From NCBI GenBank assembly GCA_013288335.1, contig JABDCC010000011.1, forward strand, positions 1 to 48,544: a stretch of 48,544 nt of DNA. Reading direction: 5' to 3'. The position numbers and the translations under genes are program-made. A model generated the notes under the pieces. That model had not been told where the DNA came from. It did not search any database and saw only the letters and a list, made by a program, of their open reading frames with translations. Shown here piece by piece: positions 22,541-31,993 of this stretch. Every line of letters begins with the position of its first letter. The first letter of the stretch is position 1. The stretch is from Alphaproteobacteria bacterium (GTDB lineage Bacteria > Pseudomonadota > Alphaproteobacteria > Rickettsiales > JABCZZ01).

Positions 22541-23030
22541 TCTGATCTCTATGGTGTTCGCCTTTATCATGATCATGATAATGTTCTATCTGATGTAATT
22601 GTACTAATACAGCGCGTTCTTCAGCTGTATACTGTGAGGCAACGGATACGAAAGCATTCTCCCTGTTGGCGCGGATGCGTGCCTGTAATTCATTGATCTT
22701 AGAACTTTTTTCGAGATAAGTATTTTTATCAAATGTAGGTGCTATAAGCAACGCATCTAATTCTTTATGTAATTTCTCTTCTTTTTCATGCAAAGGCTCG
22801 TTCTGTTTATGGGCAGTAATCATAGCATTATGTAATAGCACTCTTTTATCTTCGGGTAACTGTGCCAGCAACTCTTTAGCGTGATGACCATGAAAATAGG
22901 GTTGTTCTTGGGGTACTGCTGGTGATACTGCCGGAGATGATGCATTATTAATATTCTCGGCGAATGCCACACCTGAAGTGATTAGGGCCGCCGTTATTAT
23001 AGTTACTGGTAATAATTTACCTATTTTCAT
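22503..23030 (-). CDS. Periplasmic Spy/CpxP/ZraP-like protein
   Basis: A 175-residue protein with a cleavable signal peptide (about 1-25, ending GVAFA). The mature protein is helical and resembles its neighbour at 21049: LPEDKRVLLHNAM and YTAEERAVLVQL correspond to LPENKRKLFEDTM and LTPEERVILADT there. The C-terminus is His/Asp/Glu-rich (HYHDHDKGEHHRD), a likely metal-binding tail. It is first in the sigma operon. It could be a second metal sensor or a periplasmic chaperone. Confidence 0.75.
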   Translation of the reverse strand: MKIGKLLPVTIITAALITSGVAFAENINNASSPAVSPAVPQEQPYFHGHHAKELLAQLPEDKRVLLHNAMITAHKQNEPLHEKEEKLHKELDALLIAPTFDKNTYLEKSSKINELQARIRANRENAFVSVASQYTAEERAVLVQLHQIEHYHDHDKGEHHRDQNDGQLKQTPQDQ

Positions 23031-23059
23031 TCTTTTAATATCCTTTTTTAATACGCTTC

Positions 23060-23098
23060 CGGAAAAAATCCCGGGCACAGCAGAAACCGTGCCCGGGA
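23060..23098 (-). terminator. Strong terminator downstream of the Pro-rich lipoprotein
   Basis: TCCCGGGCAC (23069-23078) and GTGCCCGGGA (23089-23098) form a perfect 10-pair GC-rich stem. On the minus strand it is followed by TTTTTT (23068-23063). It separates the lipoprotein gene (23236-23526) from the sigma operon that starts at 23030. Confidence 0.8.
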
Positions 23099-23121
23099 GC
23101 AGACATCTGTCTACAAGGTAA

Positions 23122-23157
23122 CCGCATCACACCTGGGAGTAGGGAACAGTGATGCGG
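23122..23157. repeat. Second stem-loop beside the terminator
   Basis: CCGCATCAC (23122-23130) and GTGATGCGG (23149-23157) form a nine-pair stem with an 18-base loop. No T-run follows on either strand, so it is not an obvious terminator. It may stabilise the lipoprotein mRNA 3' end. Confidence 0.4.
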
Positions 23158-23235
23158 GCGTGGCTTTATATAAACCAACTTACCTGTGTTATACGGGTAG
23201 GAATGAAAAAGTCTTCGGAGACGATTCTATTATTA

Positions 23236-23526
23236 TCAGCGATGGTGCCAGTAACCGCAGCAGCCAAAGCCCACAACAATCGGTGATGAATACATAACCG
23301 GCGCGGCGTAATAGGCTGGGTAAGGAGCTGGGTATGGCGCAGGATAATAATACGCCGGTGGAGCACTATAGGCTACTGGCTGCTGTGCTGGTGGCGGACT
23401 ACCAGGAGGTGGAGCAACTGCCGCAGCCGGTGGTGCATATACGGGAGGCGGGGCCGGTGGGTAGGCATAGCACCCAGAGAGCCCAAGAAGAAATACAGCG
23501 CTTATTGCCGCAGTAATCTTTTTCAT
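23236..23526 (-). CDS. Pro/Ala/Tyr-rich small lipoprotein
   Basis: A 96-residue lipoprotein with the lipobox at Cys19 (LSGC). The mature part is almost entirely Pro, Ala and Tyr with irregular PAPYPAPYPAYY-type repeats, ending VGFGCCGYWHHR. Such proteins are usually extended, envelope-attached polypeptides. AAGGAAAAT precedes the ATG. A strong terminator lies downstream. No defined family. Confidence 0.7.
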   Translation of the reverse strand: MKKITAAISAVFLLGLSGCYAYPPAPPPVYAPPAAAVAPPPGSPPPAQQPVAYSAPPAYYYPAPYPAPYPAYYAAPVMYSSPIVVGFGCCGYWHHR

Positions 23527-23751
23527 ATTATTTTCCTTAAAGTTAAAAAACCATTCATTCAGATTTCTGTACGCATTATACGATTATCTGCGCAATTACC
23601 TTCGAGATGTACCATTTCAGGATTATTATTATCTTATTATCTTCACCTAATACTAAATAAAAATAAACTCGCGTAATTTTGCACTAGCATAAGTTGTATA
23701 TATACCTAAAACAATATACCAATAGTCATCTATAATTATGCCGTAGGTATC

Positions 23752-26700
23752 ATGCTCGAATCGTTTTTTATATACGGAAACATTCCTTTGAACATCGAAA
23801 AAGGGACATACATCCCGCTTTTGGTGTTGCTATCCTATATTATTGCTTCCTTTAGTTCATATGCCGGCTTGACACTTGCTGTCCGGATTTCCAATGCCCA
23901 AACTATACAGAGAAAACGTGTATTGCATTGGGCAGGCGCTTTTGCGCTGGGCAGTGGTATCTGGTCAATGCATTTTATTGGCATGCTTGCCTACAAGATG
24001 CATATGACGGTTCATTATGAGCCATGGCTCACCATATTATCAATGGTGATTGCTATACTGGTTGCATGGTCGGTATTAAAGGTTACCCAAGTTCCAAAGC
24101 TTTCCTTAAAACGTCTTGCCATTAGCGCTCTGTTACTTGGGTTTGGTATATGCGCTATGCATTATATTGGCATGGAAGCAATGGAAATGGATGCCAGTAT
24201 ACGCTATATACCCTCCTTATTTTTACTCTCAGTAATAATTGCAATTGCTGCTTCGGGGGCTGCTCTTTGGATAATGTCTTTTCTTGGAAAATACAGTGGA
24301 GACAAACAAGTTATCTGGAGAATAATTGCAGCGCTCATAATGGGATTTGCGATTTGCGGAATGCATTATACTGGCATCGAGGCTTCCGTAATTATACCTT
24401 TTGCCCATTGTCACATAGATCCCAATCAAAGCTTTTGGGGGTTGGCGATGAGTGTCATTGCTGTTACCGGCACTATTTCCATAATGGTTCTCATACTTGA
24501 TGTTTCCCAACGGCTTCTGGCATTGACTAGCTGCAGCATTATTCTTGCATTTCCTTTAGTTACTATTGTGTATCAGGCTATTTCTGAATTGGATTCAGAT
24601 ATTTATTTTGCCCAAAAAGTCCAATATGGGATGAAATACCATAATAAGCTTATTGATTTACTTCAGCGGATGCAGGAATTACGAGGGACTATCTTTGTTG
24701 TTCGAAATGGAGGCTTTGCAATGGCAGGCCAAATTGAAGCTCGAAAACAAACAGTACGTCATGAAATTGCTGCAATAGATAGCATGATTCTGCATTTTGA
24801 TGAGATGGAGGATTTAAATCAAAGCTGGCAGAATATCAAAAATCGTTGCTTGGCCTTAATGGAAACAGGAGAGCGTTCCACACCTGAGCATGAATTCGAG
24901 GAGTATTCTGAAATTATTGATGCTATGGATGATTTAATGGATGGTATAAGTGACACTGCCGGTTTAACCCTTAATGCTACTATTGATACCGATTATCTGG
25001 CCGACGTCATGACAAGTGGCATACCAGATTTTATGGAAACGATGGGCAAGACGCGCGGACTGCTATCAGGCTTGCTGGCTTCTGGAAAAACACCACCGGA
25101 ATGGACTGAAGAAGAAACAAGAAGATTGCAAACGCTTTATGAGCGACTTAAGTTTTTGGATGAAGACATACAATATGTTTTGCATCGTGCAAAATTGGCA
25201 AGCGATCGATCGGGTTCATTTCTGGATTATCATGATACAATAATAGAACCTAAGCTGGACGCATTTCGGCACCATATGGAGCGCATGATATTTAGCCATA
25301 AAGAAGATTTGTCCTTCTCCGATGTGTTTAATATGGCTACCGATATTATTACACATTATGATGCGCTTTACGATAAGGAGTCCGATTCATTTCTTACGTT
25401 GGTGGAGCAGCGCGAACAAGACTATATAGCGAAAAGAAATCTTGTGCTTTATTCCAGCATCATAGCATTTCTTGGCTTAATAGCTCTTTTTATGGTTTTG
25501 TTCAACACACTGGTCAGAACTGAGCGCGCAGAGCGGGAAGCTATTGCCGCTAGCCATACCAAATCCGAATTTCTTGCCAATATGTCGCATGAACTACGCA
25601 CACCGCTTAATAGTATCTTGGGCATGCTGCGACTATTAATGGAATCCAATTTAGCCGAGGCGCAGGAAGAATTGGCCGGCACTGCATTTCGCTCCTCGGT
25701 GAATCTTTTAGAGATTGTAAACGATATTCTGGATCTTTCCAAAATCGAGGCAGGTGAGATGAAACTGGAAAGCATAGGTTTTGATATCCAGTATGTGTTT
25801 CACAGTGTGGTGCATGCGCTGGAGCACGTGGCGCGGGAGAAGAGGGTGCCTATTATCAGGCATTACGATAAAGATTCTTTCCCTTTTCTTCTTGGGGATC
25901 CTACGCGTCTTTCACGTGTGCTCACCAACCTAATCGGTAATGCCATTAAATATACCGATAAAGGCCATATAGATGTACGTGCATTCTGTCGCAAATTAGA
26001 TAACACTCATGTGGAATTACGTTGTGAAATAACGGATACTGGTATTGGGATCGCCAAAGAAAAACACGAAGCGATTTTTGAAAAATTCTCACAGGCCGAT
26101 GGTTCCACTACCCGCAAATATGGCGGTACCGGTCTTGGGCTTACCATTACCAAGCAGTTGGTAGAACTTATGGGCGGCAAGATAGACGTAGAAAGTGAAA
26201 TAGGGCAGGGTTCCACATTCTGGTTTACTATTCCTTATGAAATCACTGATAAGCTCAATGAGGATAAGCATATCCGTAAGCTTAAGTTATTTTCAGGTAC
26301 TATTCCGCCTGAAGAAGCGCGTATATTGGTTGCAGAAGATCACCCGCTCAATCAGTTGTTTATCAAGAAGGTGCTTGAGCGGTTTGGTATTAAGAATTTT
26401 GGGATAGTTGAAAATGGAGCGGAGGCGATCGAAGCATACCAAAAGGAAGCATGGAATGTTATTCTTATGGATTGCCACATGCCGGAAAAAAACGGTTATG
26501 AGACAACAAAGGAAATCCGCGATCTGGAAAAAATGACTGGCACACATATTCCGATTATTGCTATGACTGCCAATGCTATGGTGGGCGACAGGGAAAAATG
26601 CCTGCGTTATGGCATGGACGAGTATATCAGTAAACCCATCAATGTAGACGAACTTAAAGAAGCCTTAAGCCAGTGGCTGCTTTTTAAAGAAAACCCTGTC

Positions 26701-27066
26701 GAAGATACAAAGAAAAATAATTCTGAGGATAAAGCGGTGCTGGATCTATCACAGCTTCGTAGCTTTACCGAGGGGGATGTTGAAATAGAGAAAGAGCTGA
26801 TGCGTGTATTTATACAGCAATCGGATAAAAATATTGTGGCGCTTAAGGAAACAAGTGGCGGCACAAACGATAAAACATGGGTAGAAGCAGCCCATATGTT
26901 CAAGGGTGGTGCCGGAGGCATAGGTGCTGGAACATTGCATAAGCTATGCGATCAGGCGCAGCATTTTAGTGGTACAATAAAAGAACGTGGTGCCCTTTAC
27001 GATGCAATCACTGCAGAATATGAACGCGTCAAATCTACGCTTCGGGGATTGGGATTACTCTCTTAA
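23752..27066 (+). CDS. MHYT-domain hybrid histidine kinase with receiver and Hpt
   Basis: A 1104-residue multidomain sensor. The N-terminal seven-helix MHYT sensor has three motif copies (SMHFIGM at 72-78, AMHYIGM near 135-141, GMHYTGI near 203-209); the family is thought to bind copper and sense a diatomic gas. A helical extracytoplasmic region of about 300 residues (280-570) is framed by membrane helices. HisKA follows with His613 ([10 protein letters not shown]), then HATPase ([17 protein letters not shown]), receiver (Asp907, [11 protein letters not shown]) and Hpt (His1048, [10 protein letters not shown]). All phosphorelay residues are present, so a full His-Asp-His relay can run in one polypeptide. 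The final target regulator is unknown. Confidence 0.93.
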   Translation: MLESFFIYGNIPLNIEKGTYIPLLVLLSYIIASFSSYAGLTLAVRISNAQTIQRKRVLHWAGAFALGSGIWSMHFIGMLAYKMHMTVHYEPWLTILSMVIAILVAWSVLKVTQVPKLSLKRLAISALLLGFGICAMHYIGMEAMEMDASIRYIPSLFLLSVIIAIAASGAALWIMSFLGKYSGDKQVIWRIIAALIMGFAICGMHYTGIEASVIIPFAHCHIDPNQSFWGLAMSVIAVTGTISIMVLILDVSQRLLALTSCSIILAFPLVTIVYQAISELDSDIYFAQKVQYGMKYHNKLIDLLQRMQELRGTIFVVRNGGFAMAGQIEARKQTVRHEIAAIDSMILHFDEMEDLNQSWQNIKNRCLALMETGERSTPEHEFEEYSEIIDAMDDLMDGISDTAGLTLNATIDTDYLADVMTSGIPDFMETMGKTRGLLSGLLASGKTPPEWTEEETRRLQTLYERLKFLDEDIQYVLHRAKLASDRSGSFLDYHDTIIEPKLDAFRHHMERMIFSHKEDLSFSDVFNMATDIITHYDALYDKESDSFLTLVEQREQDYIAKRNLVLYSSIIAFLGLIALFMVLFNTLVRTERAEREAIAASHTKSEFLANMSHELRTPLNSILGMLRLLMESNLAEAQEELAGTAFRSSVNLLEIVNDILDLSKIEAGEMKLESIGFDIQYVFHSVVHALEHVAREKRVPIIRHYDKDSFPFLLGDPTRLSRVLTNLIGNAIKYTDKGHIDVRAFCRKLDNTHVELRCEITDTGIGIAKEKHEAIFEKFSQADGSTTRKYGGTGLGLTITKQLVELMGGKIDVESEIGQGSTFWFTIPYEITDKLNEDKHIRKLKLFSGTIPPEEARILVAEDHPLNQLFIKKVLERFGIKNFGIVENGAEAIEAYQKEAWNVILMDCHMPEKNGYETTKEIRDLEKMTGTHIPIIAMTANAMVGDREKCLRYGMDEYISKPINVDELKEALSQWLLFKENPVEDTKKNNSEDKAVLDLSQLRSFTEGDVEIEKELMRVFIQQSDKNIVALKETSGGTNDKTWVEAAHMFKGGAGGIGAGTLHKLCDQAQHFSGTIKERGALYDAITAEYERVKSTLRGLGLLS

Positions 27067-27824
27067 GTTATGGTGGGGCACTTATGGACAAATTCGAGTA
27101 ATTTTTCTTTATTAAACGGTTTCGTCAGAAAACCTTTAGCCCCCTCGTGGAGAGTGTAGCCTATATTTTCCACTGAACTATCGGCGCTCAACATGACAAC
27201 ATACGCCTGAGGGTCGCTAGCCAGAATGTCATGCAATACCTCGGTACCGTCTTTCCCTGGCATATGGATATCCAGAAATACCATATCAGGCTCATATTTT
27301 TTGTAAGCTGCCAGAATTTCATTGCCATTTTCTACTTCATGTACGGTTGCCTTTCCGGTGAGACCTTTCTTCGCCAACGTACGAATATACATATCGTCAT
27401 CTGCGAGAAGAATGACATTTTCTTTGCGCGTGATGCGCGTGTCGGCAAATGATAATGAAGTACCTTGCGGTCTTTTGTAGGTGATGAGTAATTCAATTTT
27501 GGCAAGGCCATCCGATGTTAGTGGATGAATATGGACAGCGCAGCTACCTTCCGGAAGCTTCTTTTTAATGCTGTCAGTAATCTCGGTAGACGGAATATTT
27601 TGCCCCCAGCGGATCAGCATGAGTATCTCGTGGTCGTTACAGATATAGAGTTTGCCTTCTTTATCTTTGAACAAAGCATGCACAAGTTCTGCAACTCTGT
27701 TTATATTTAAAAAAGCATCAGAATCCTTGGTGAGGCGGATTTCAACCAATTGCCATTCGAGAAGTGAGGACTTAAGGCGCGGCAGGAAATCAAGCATATC
27801 TTGTTTTTGATATAAAATTTCCAT
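27063..27824 (-). CDS. Receiver protein with an unrecognised N-terminal domain
   Basis: A 253-residue soluble protein. Residues 1-130 form an alpha/beta domain I do not recognise (LEWQLVEIRLTKDSDAFLNI, then KLYICNDHEILMLIRW). A complete receiver follows (about 135-250): Asp142-144 (LADDD), phospho-acceptor Asp185 (VFLDIHMPGKDG), Ser at 213 (MLSADS) and Lys (LTKPFN). It overlaps the MHYT kinase stop by 4 bases, tail to tail. GAGGGAG precedes the ATG. It may receive phosphate from one of the hybrid kinases. Confidence 0.85.
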   Translation of the reverse strand: MEILYQKQDMLDFLPRLKSSLLEWQLVEIRLTKDSDAFLNINRVAELVHALFKDKEGKLYICNDHEILMLIRWGQNIPSTEITDSIKKKLPEGSCAVHIHPLTSDGLAKIELLITYKRPQGTSLSFADTRITRKENVILLADDDMYIRTLAKKGLTGKATVHEVENGNEILAAYKKYEPDMVFLDIHMPGKDGTEVLHDILASDPQAYVVMLSADSSVENIGYTLHEGAKGFLTKPFNKEKLLEFVHKCPTIT

Positions 27825-27840
27825 GTTCCGCTCCCTCGCG

Positions 27841-27866
27841 TTGTTATTATATTAACATAATAACAA
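27841..27866. promoter_or_regulatory. Perfect AT-rich dyad upstream of the receiver gene
   Basis: TTGTTATTAT (27841-27850) is mirrored exactly by ATAATAACAA (27857-27866), with a six-base centre. It lies 17 bases before the receiver-protein ATG and lacks a following T-run, so an operator is more likely than a terminator. Confidence 0.4.
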
Positions 27867-27926
27867 ATTTAAGGATGGTGCAACCTAAAGCTGGCTGTAT
27901 TAAGATGAGACACTCGGAAAATAAGC

Positions 27927-28352
27927 TTATAATTGTGTGGCAAGTATACTCAGAATCTTGTTCCACCCGTCCTGTGTGCGTTTTTCGTAGTCTGCCAAAA
28001 CTCCTTCATGAGTTAATGTAAGATCGCAGCCCTTTTCCTGTGGGAGTATATCTATAGTCACATGGGTGATTTCTTTGGAATATTTGGGAACGCAAAAAGT
28101 AAATACCAATCTGCGTGGACGAAGTATTTCAATATATTCTCCGGTATGTTCAACGTCCTCTCCATCACGCCGGTCGGTTAATATAAAACTGCCGCCCACA
28201 TGCGCATCGATTTCAGTGCGTACCATAGTGCCAGTGGGCGTTGTGAAAAGAAATTTCTTTGCTTTCTTCGGGTTCAGCCATGCATCAAATACCTGCTCAG
28301 CAGGTGCTTTAAAATGGTGGGTGACTGTAATTGTTTTCGTACTAGACATCAT
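27927..28352 (-). CDS. SRPBCC (AHSA1-type) protein 1
   Basis: A 141-residue START-like/SRPBCC fold protein of the activator-of-Hsp90-homologue-1 group (KAPAEQVFDAWLNPKKAKKF near the start, WNKILSILATQL at the end). These small proteins enclose a hydrophobic cavity; ligands are unknown. It follows a second SRPBCC gene with an ATGA overlap, so the two probably form a pair or heterodimer. Confidence 0.85.
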   Translation of the reverse strand: MMSSTKTITVTHHFKAPAEQVFDAWLNPKKAKKFLFTTPTGTMVRTEIDAHVGGSFILTDRRDGEDVEHTGEYIEILRPRRLVFTFCVPKYSKEITHVTIDILPQEKGCDLTLTHEGVLADYEKRTQDGWNKILSILATQL

Positions 28353-28858
28353 TGTTTGTTACGTTGTTCTGTTAAAAATAACTCGAGTTGATCCAATGTT
28401 CCCGTCCAACCTTGCTGCATCGAAGACATACCGTCTGCGAATGTTTTAAGCTCAGTTTCGGTGGCATTGAGCGGTACCCAGTGGATGGTAACCTGGGTTT
28501 TATTTTCAGTGTTGACCAATGTAATGGTTGTAAGAGTCTCAAGCGGCCATGTTGCATGAAATGGATGACGCGTGACGCCACCTTGTTCATCGGAAAAGCA
28601 ATTAACAAAAACAAGTTTTTCAAGTGCCGTGACTTCACGGTAAACGAATTTGCCCCACATAGCTTTTCCGTCGGTGCCTACTATCGAGTAGTGATACGTA
28701 CCGCCTGGACGAAGATCCATTGTGTATTTGCCAACTGTAAAGCCTTTTGGCCCCCACCATTTTGCCATGAGTTCAGGAATAGTCCATGCTCTCCATACCA
28801 GATCAATCGGTGCATCAAATGCGCGTGTAATAATAAATTCTGGAATTTTTGCAGACAT
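28349..28858 (-). CDS. SRPBCC (AHSA1-type) protein 2
   Basis: A 169-residue SRPBCC-family protein (FDAPIDLVWRAWTIPELMAKWWG at the start, MSSMQQGWTGTLDQLELFL at the end). The WWGPKGF stretch and the C-terminal GWxxxLDQL helix are typical of the AHSA1-like group. AAGGAG lies before the ATG. It is first of a two-gene operon with the 27927-28352 gene. Confidence 0.88.
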   Translation of the reverse strand: MSAKIPEFIITRAFDAPIDLVWRAWTIPELMAKWWGPKGFTVGKYTMDLRPGGTYHYSIVGTDGKAMWGKFVYREVTALEKLVFVNCFSDEQGGVTRHPFHATWPLETLTTITLVNTENKTQVTIHWVPLNATETELKTFADGMSSMQQGWTGTLDQLELFLTEQRNKQ

Positions 28859-29019
28859 TTCTTTCTCCTTATATTTCCTAGATATTGCGTAAGATGACAG
28901 AGCAAAAATAAAAATAAAACATAATTTCTTTAAATAATAATATGCCTCTGATTAGTATTGATTTTTGCAGAAATTTAGCTGAGACTCATGCCTTAAATCA
29001 TTAACTTAAGAAAATAAAT

Positions 29020-29787
29020 ATGATGGAAACGCTGGCGGGTAAAAAGGGGCTTATCGTTGGTATAGCCAATGAAAATTCTATTGCCTGGGGATGTGCCAGA
29101 GCGTTTCATGCTGCCGGTGCGGAATTAGCGGTAACCTATCTCAGTGAAAAGGCGCGTCCCTTCGTTTTGCCACTTGCGGAAAAAATTAAATCTCCTTTGG
29201 TGATGCCGCTAGATGTACAAAACGATGAGCAGATGAATGATTTATTTGCAGCAATAAAAACAAAATGGGGTAAGTTGGATTTTCTTCTGCACTCCATTGC
29301 ATTTGCACCGAAAGATGATCTGAAGGGCAGGGTCACAGACTGCTCGCATGAAGGTTTCCTGACTGCCATGGATATTTCCTGTTACTCATTTATCAAAATG
29401 GCGCACCTCGCCGAGCCTCTCATGGCAGATGGCGGATGTTTGCTTACAACCAGTTATTATGGAGGTCAGCAAGTTGTGGAGCATTACAATGTGATGGGGC
29501 CAGTAAAAGCCGCTTTGGAAGGTGCTGTAAAATATCTGTCGTATGAACTTGGAGAAAAGAAGATCCGCGTCAACGCTCTTTCACCCGGGCCAATATTGAC
29601 GCGTGCTGCGGGTGGTATTGCAAATTTTGAAGATCTCATAGCGGAAGTAAAACGCAAGACTCCTGGGCATGAAGTTCCGACTATTGATGATGTTGGTGCC
29701 ATGGCGGCTTTTTTAGTAAGTGATAGCGCGCGCCATATCAGCGGTAATATTTCTTACATAGATTGTGGCTATCACATAATAGGATAA
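29020..29787 (+). CDS. fabI: Enoyl-[acyl-carrier-protein] reductase (FabI type)
   Basis: A 255-residue NAD(P)H-dependent enoyl-ACP reductase. The FabI nucleotide signature GIANENSIAWG (14-24), catalytic Tyr156 and Lys163 (YNVMGPVKAALEG) and the upstream Tyr146-Tyr147 are all in the expected places. It heads a three-gene operon with a phosphotransacylase and acetate kinase (3-base gap). Such a FabI beside pta-ackA is often a second, conditionally expressed copy in alphaproteobacteria, so it may not be the only housekeeping enzyme. The ribosome-binding site is weak. Confidence 0.92.
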   Translation: MMETLAGKKGLIVGIANENSIAWGCARAFHAAGAELAVTYLSEKARPFVLPLAEKIKSPLVMPLDVQNDEQMNDLFAAIKTKWGKLDFLLHSIAFAPKDDLKGRVTDCSHEGFLTAMDISCYSFIKMAHLAEPLMADGGCLLTTSYYGGQQVVEHYNVMGPVKAALEGAVKYLSYELGEKKIRVNALSPGPILTRAAGGIANFEDLIAEVKRKTPGHEVPTIDDVGAMAAFLVSDSARHISGNISYIDCGYHIIG

Positions 29788-29790
29788 TAT

Positions 29791-30753
29791 ATGCAGCAGA
29801 AACTTGATGTCGATCTTATCACAAAACATTTTCTTGCGCGCGCCAAAGCCAAGCCAAAAATTCGCACCGCTGTAGTACATCCTTGCAGCCCTGATGCCTT
29901 GCTAGGGGCAATAGAGGCCGCCCGAGAGGGATTAATTGAGCCTGTGCTGGTGGGGCCGATTGCAAAAATAGAAGCAATTGCTCGGGAGCAAAACCTGGAT
30001 ATCAAAGCGTATGAACTTATTGATGTTCCTCATAGCCATGCGGCTGCCGCAAAAAGTGTTGAATTGGCAAAAGAGGGAAAAGTTGCAGCGCTCATGAAAG
30101 GCAGTCTTCATACCGATGAATTAATGGCAGAAGTGGTAAAACATGAAAACGGACTGCGCACCGAACGGCGCATCAGCCATGTGTTTGCTATGGCAACGGA
30201 GAATTATCACAAACCTTTTCTGATCACCGACGCCGCTGTGAATATAGATCCTGATCTGTTGGCAAAGAGGGATATTTTACAGAATGCCATCGATCTATTG
30301 ATTGGCATAAGTGAACATAAGATTGTTCCCAAGGTTGCAATATTGGCTGCAGTGGAAACAATAAATCCGGCAATGCAAGCGACGATTGATGCGGCATGTT
30401 TATGCAAAATGGCGGATCGCGGGCAGATTCAGGGTGCAATTATTGATGGTCCACTTGCCTATGACAATGCTATCAGTCTGGAAGCGGCTATCGTTAAAGG
30501 TATAAAATCTGCCGTTGCGGGTGATGCCGATATTTTTCTGACGCCGGACATAGAATCCGGAAATATGCTGGTAAAAGAACTCATACTACTCAGCAATGCT
30601 TCGGCGGCGGGCATTATACTGGGTGCGCATGTTCCGATAATACTTACCAGCCGTTCGGACAGCGTGCAGTCGCGTATAGGTTCATGCGCGCTTGCCGTGC
30701 TTATGGCCGATGCCATGCGTAATAACCTGATCACTAATTTGAAAGTAGAGTAG
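29791..30753 (+). CDS. pta: Phosphate acetyl/butyryltransferase family enzyme
   Basis: A 320-residue short phosphotransacylase (PTA/PTB family) converting acyl-CoA and phosphate to acyl-phosphate. Typical segments are VAALMKGSLHTDELM (93-107), the GAIIDGPLAYDNAIS region (216-230) and PDIESGNMLVKEL near 254-266. It lacks the N-terminal regulatory domains of the long Pta. AGGATAATAT precedes the ATG. Together with the next gene it makes the acetyl-CoA to acetate route that yields ATP. Confidence 0.88.
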   Translation: MQQKLDVDLITKHFLARAKAKPKIRTAVVHPCSPDALLGAIEAAREGLIEPVLVGPIAKIEAIAREQNLDIKAYELIDVPHSHAAAAKSVELAKEGKVAALMKGSLHTDELMAEVVKHENGLRTERRISHVFAMATENYHKPFLITDAAVNIDPDLLAKRDILQNAIDLLIGISEHKIVPKVAILAAVETINPAMQATIDAACLCKMADRGQIQGAIIDGPLAYDNAISLEAAIVKGIKSAVAGDADIFLTPDIESGNMLVKELILLSNASAAGIILGAHVPIILTSRSDSVQSRIGSCALAVLMADAMRNNLITNLKVE

Positions 30754-30755
30754 TG

Positions 30756-31874
30756 ATGCGCATACTGGTCATAAACGCAGGTAGCTCGTCGGTAAAATTC
30801 AGCGTATTTGATATGGCGAGCGGCGAGCAATGTTTTAAATCTGAAATAGAACGAGCAACCTCCATTGAAGAAGCACTGAAAACAATTCCTGCTGCGCTCT
30901 CAAAAGCCGGACAAAATACTATAGACGCGATAGGGCATCGGGTTGCGCATGGTGGAAGCTTATTTCGTGATGCTACACTCATTAATGAAGCAGTAATTTC
31001 CGATATAGAAGCATGTGTACCACTAGCACCATTACATAATCCGCCGATTCTGGCTGGCATTAAAATGACGCTTAAAGCATGGCCAAAAATTCCGCAGGTG
31101 GCGGTATTTGATACTGCATTTCACCAGACTATTCCTGAGTATGCTTTTACGTATGCGGTACCCAAACAGTGGCGGGAGGCGGGTCTCAGGCGTTATGGAT
31201 TTCACGGTACATCCCACCGCTATATTATGCAGAGAGTCGCAGAAGAGCTTAAAACTCCCGGGAAGGATTTGCGAATAATAAGTTGTCACTTAGGCAATGG
31301 GGCAAGCATTTGTGCTGTCAAGAACGGGATTTCTGTCGATACGTCAATGGGAATGACTGCTCTTGAAGGACTTGTAATGGGCACGCGCTCTGGGGATGTT
31401 GACCCCGGAATTTTTGTGTATCTAAATCACAAATTAGGGCTTTCAGTTCAGGAAATTGAAAATGCACTTTATCATGATAGTGGTCTTGCGGCGCTTTCAG
31501 GCTCTGGCAATGACATGCGCGATATTGAGAAAAAAGCCAGCGCTGGTGATAAAAATGCTCAGCTGGCAATCGCGGTTTACGCGTACCGGATAAAAAAATA
31601 CATAGGCAGTTATGCTGCTGCTATGGGCGGGGTCGATGTCATCGCCTTTACTGGCGGAATTGGCGAAAACTCATCATTAGTGCGCCAGCGTGTGTGTGAC
31701 GGATTTGAATTTCTAGGGCTACATTTTGATGATGATAAAAATTTACAGATTAAACTCGTTGGTTACGAAGCCCCACAAATTCAAAGTATTGATTCTAAAG
31801 TGCGTGTCATGGTTACCCAGGCGCGCGAGCAATGGATGATTGCAAAAGAAACCGCCACTATAATTACAAAATAG
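30756..31874 (+). CDS. ackA: Acetate kinase
   Basis: A 372-residue acetate kinase of the ASKHA fold. The phosphate-binding start is VINAGSSSVKFSVF (5-18). Typical AckA segments follow: VFDTAFHQTIPEYAFTY, RYGFHGTSHRYI, SCHLGNGAS and the MTALEGLVMGTRSGDVDPG stretch, with FTGGIGENSS near 290-310. It starts 2 bases after the pta stop. The length is slightly below the usual 395-400 residues but all core motifs are present. It forms ATP from acetyl phosphate. Confidence 0.93.
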   Translation: MRILVINAGSSSVKFSVFDMASGEQCFKSEIERATSIEEALKTIPAALSKAGQNTIDAIGHRVAHGGSLFRDATLINEAVISDIEACVPLAPLHNPPILAGIKMTLKAWPKIPQVAVFDTAFHQTIPEYAFTYAVPKQWREAGLRRYGFHGTSHRYIMQRVAEELKTPGKDLRIISCHLGNGASICAVKNGISVDTSMGMTALEGLVMGTRSGDVDPGIFVYLNHKLGLSVQEIENALYHDSGLAALSGSGNDMRDIEKKASAGDKNAQLAIAVYAYRIKKYIGSYAAAMGGVDVIAFTGGIGENSSLVRQRVCDGFEFLGLHFDDDKNLQIKLVGYEAPQIQSIDSKVRVMVTQAREQWMIAKETATIITK

Positions 31875-31993
31875 CACACTATTTTTACGCCAATTTTATA
31901 GAATAATTACATAGCAACATAGTTTATTTAGCTATGAGCATAGTAAGGATTTTAATGCTGATAATATAATAAATAGCATTAAAGGACAGTTTT

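Noticed and set aside
28388-28897. 169-codon open frame antisense to the second SRPBCC gene
   Set aside because: It mirrors a well-supported gene and shows no domain or start signal.
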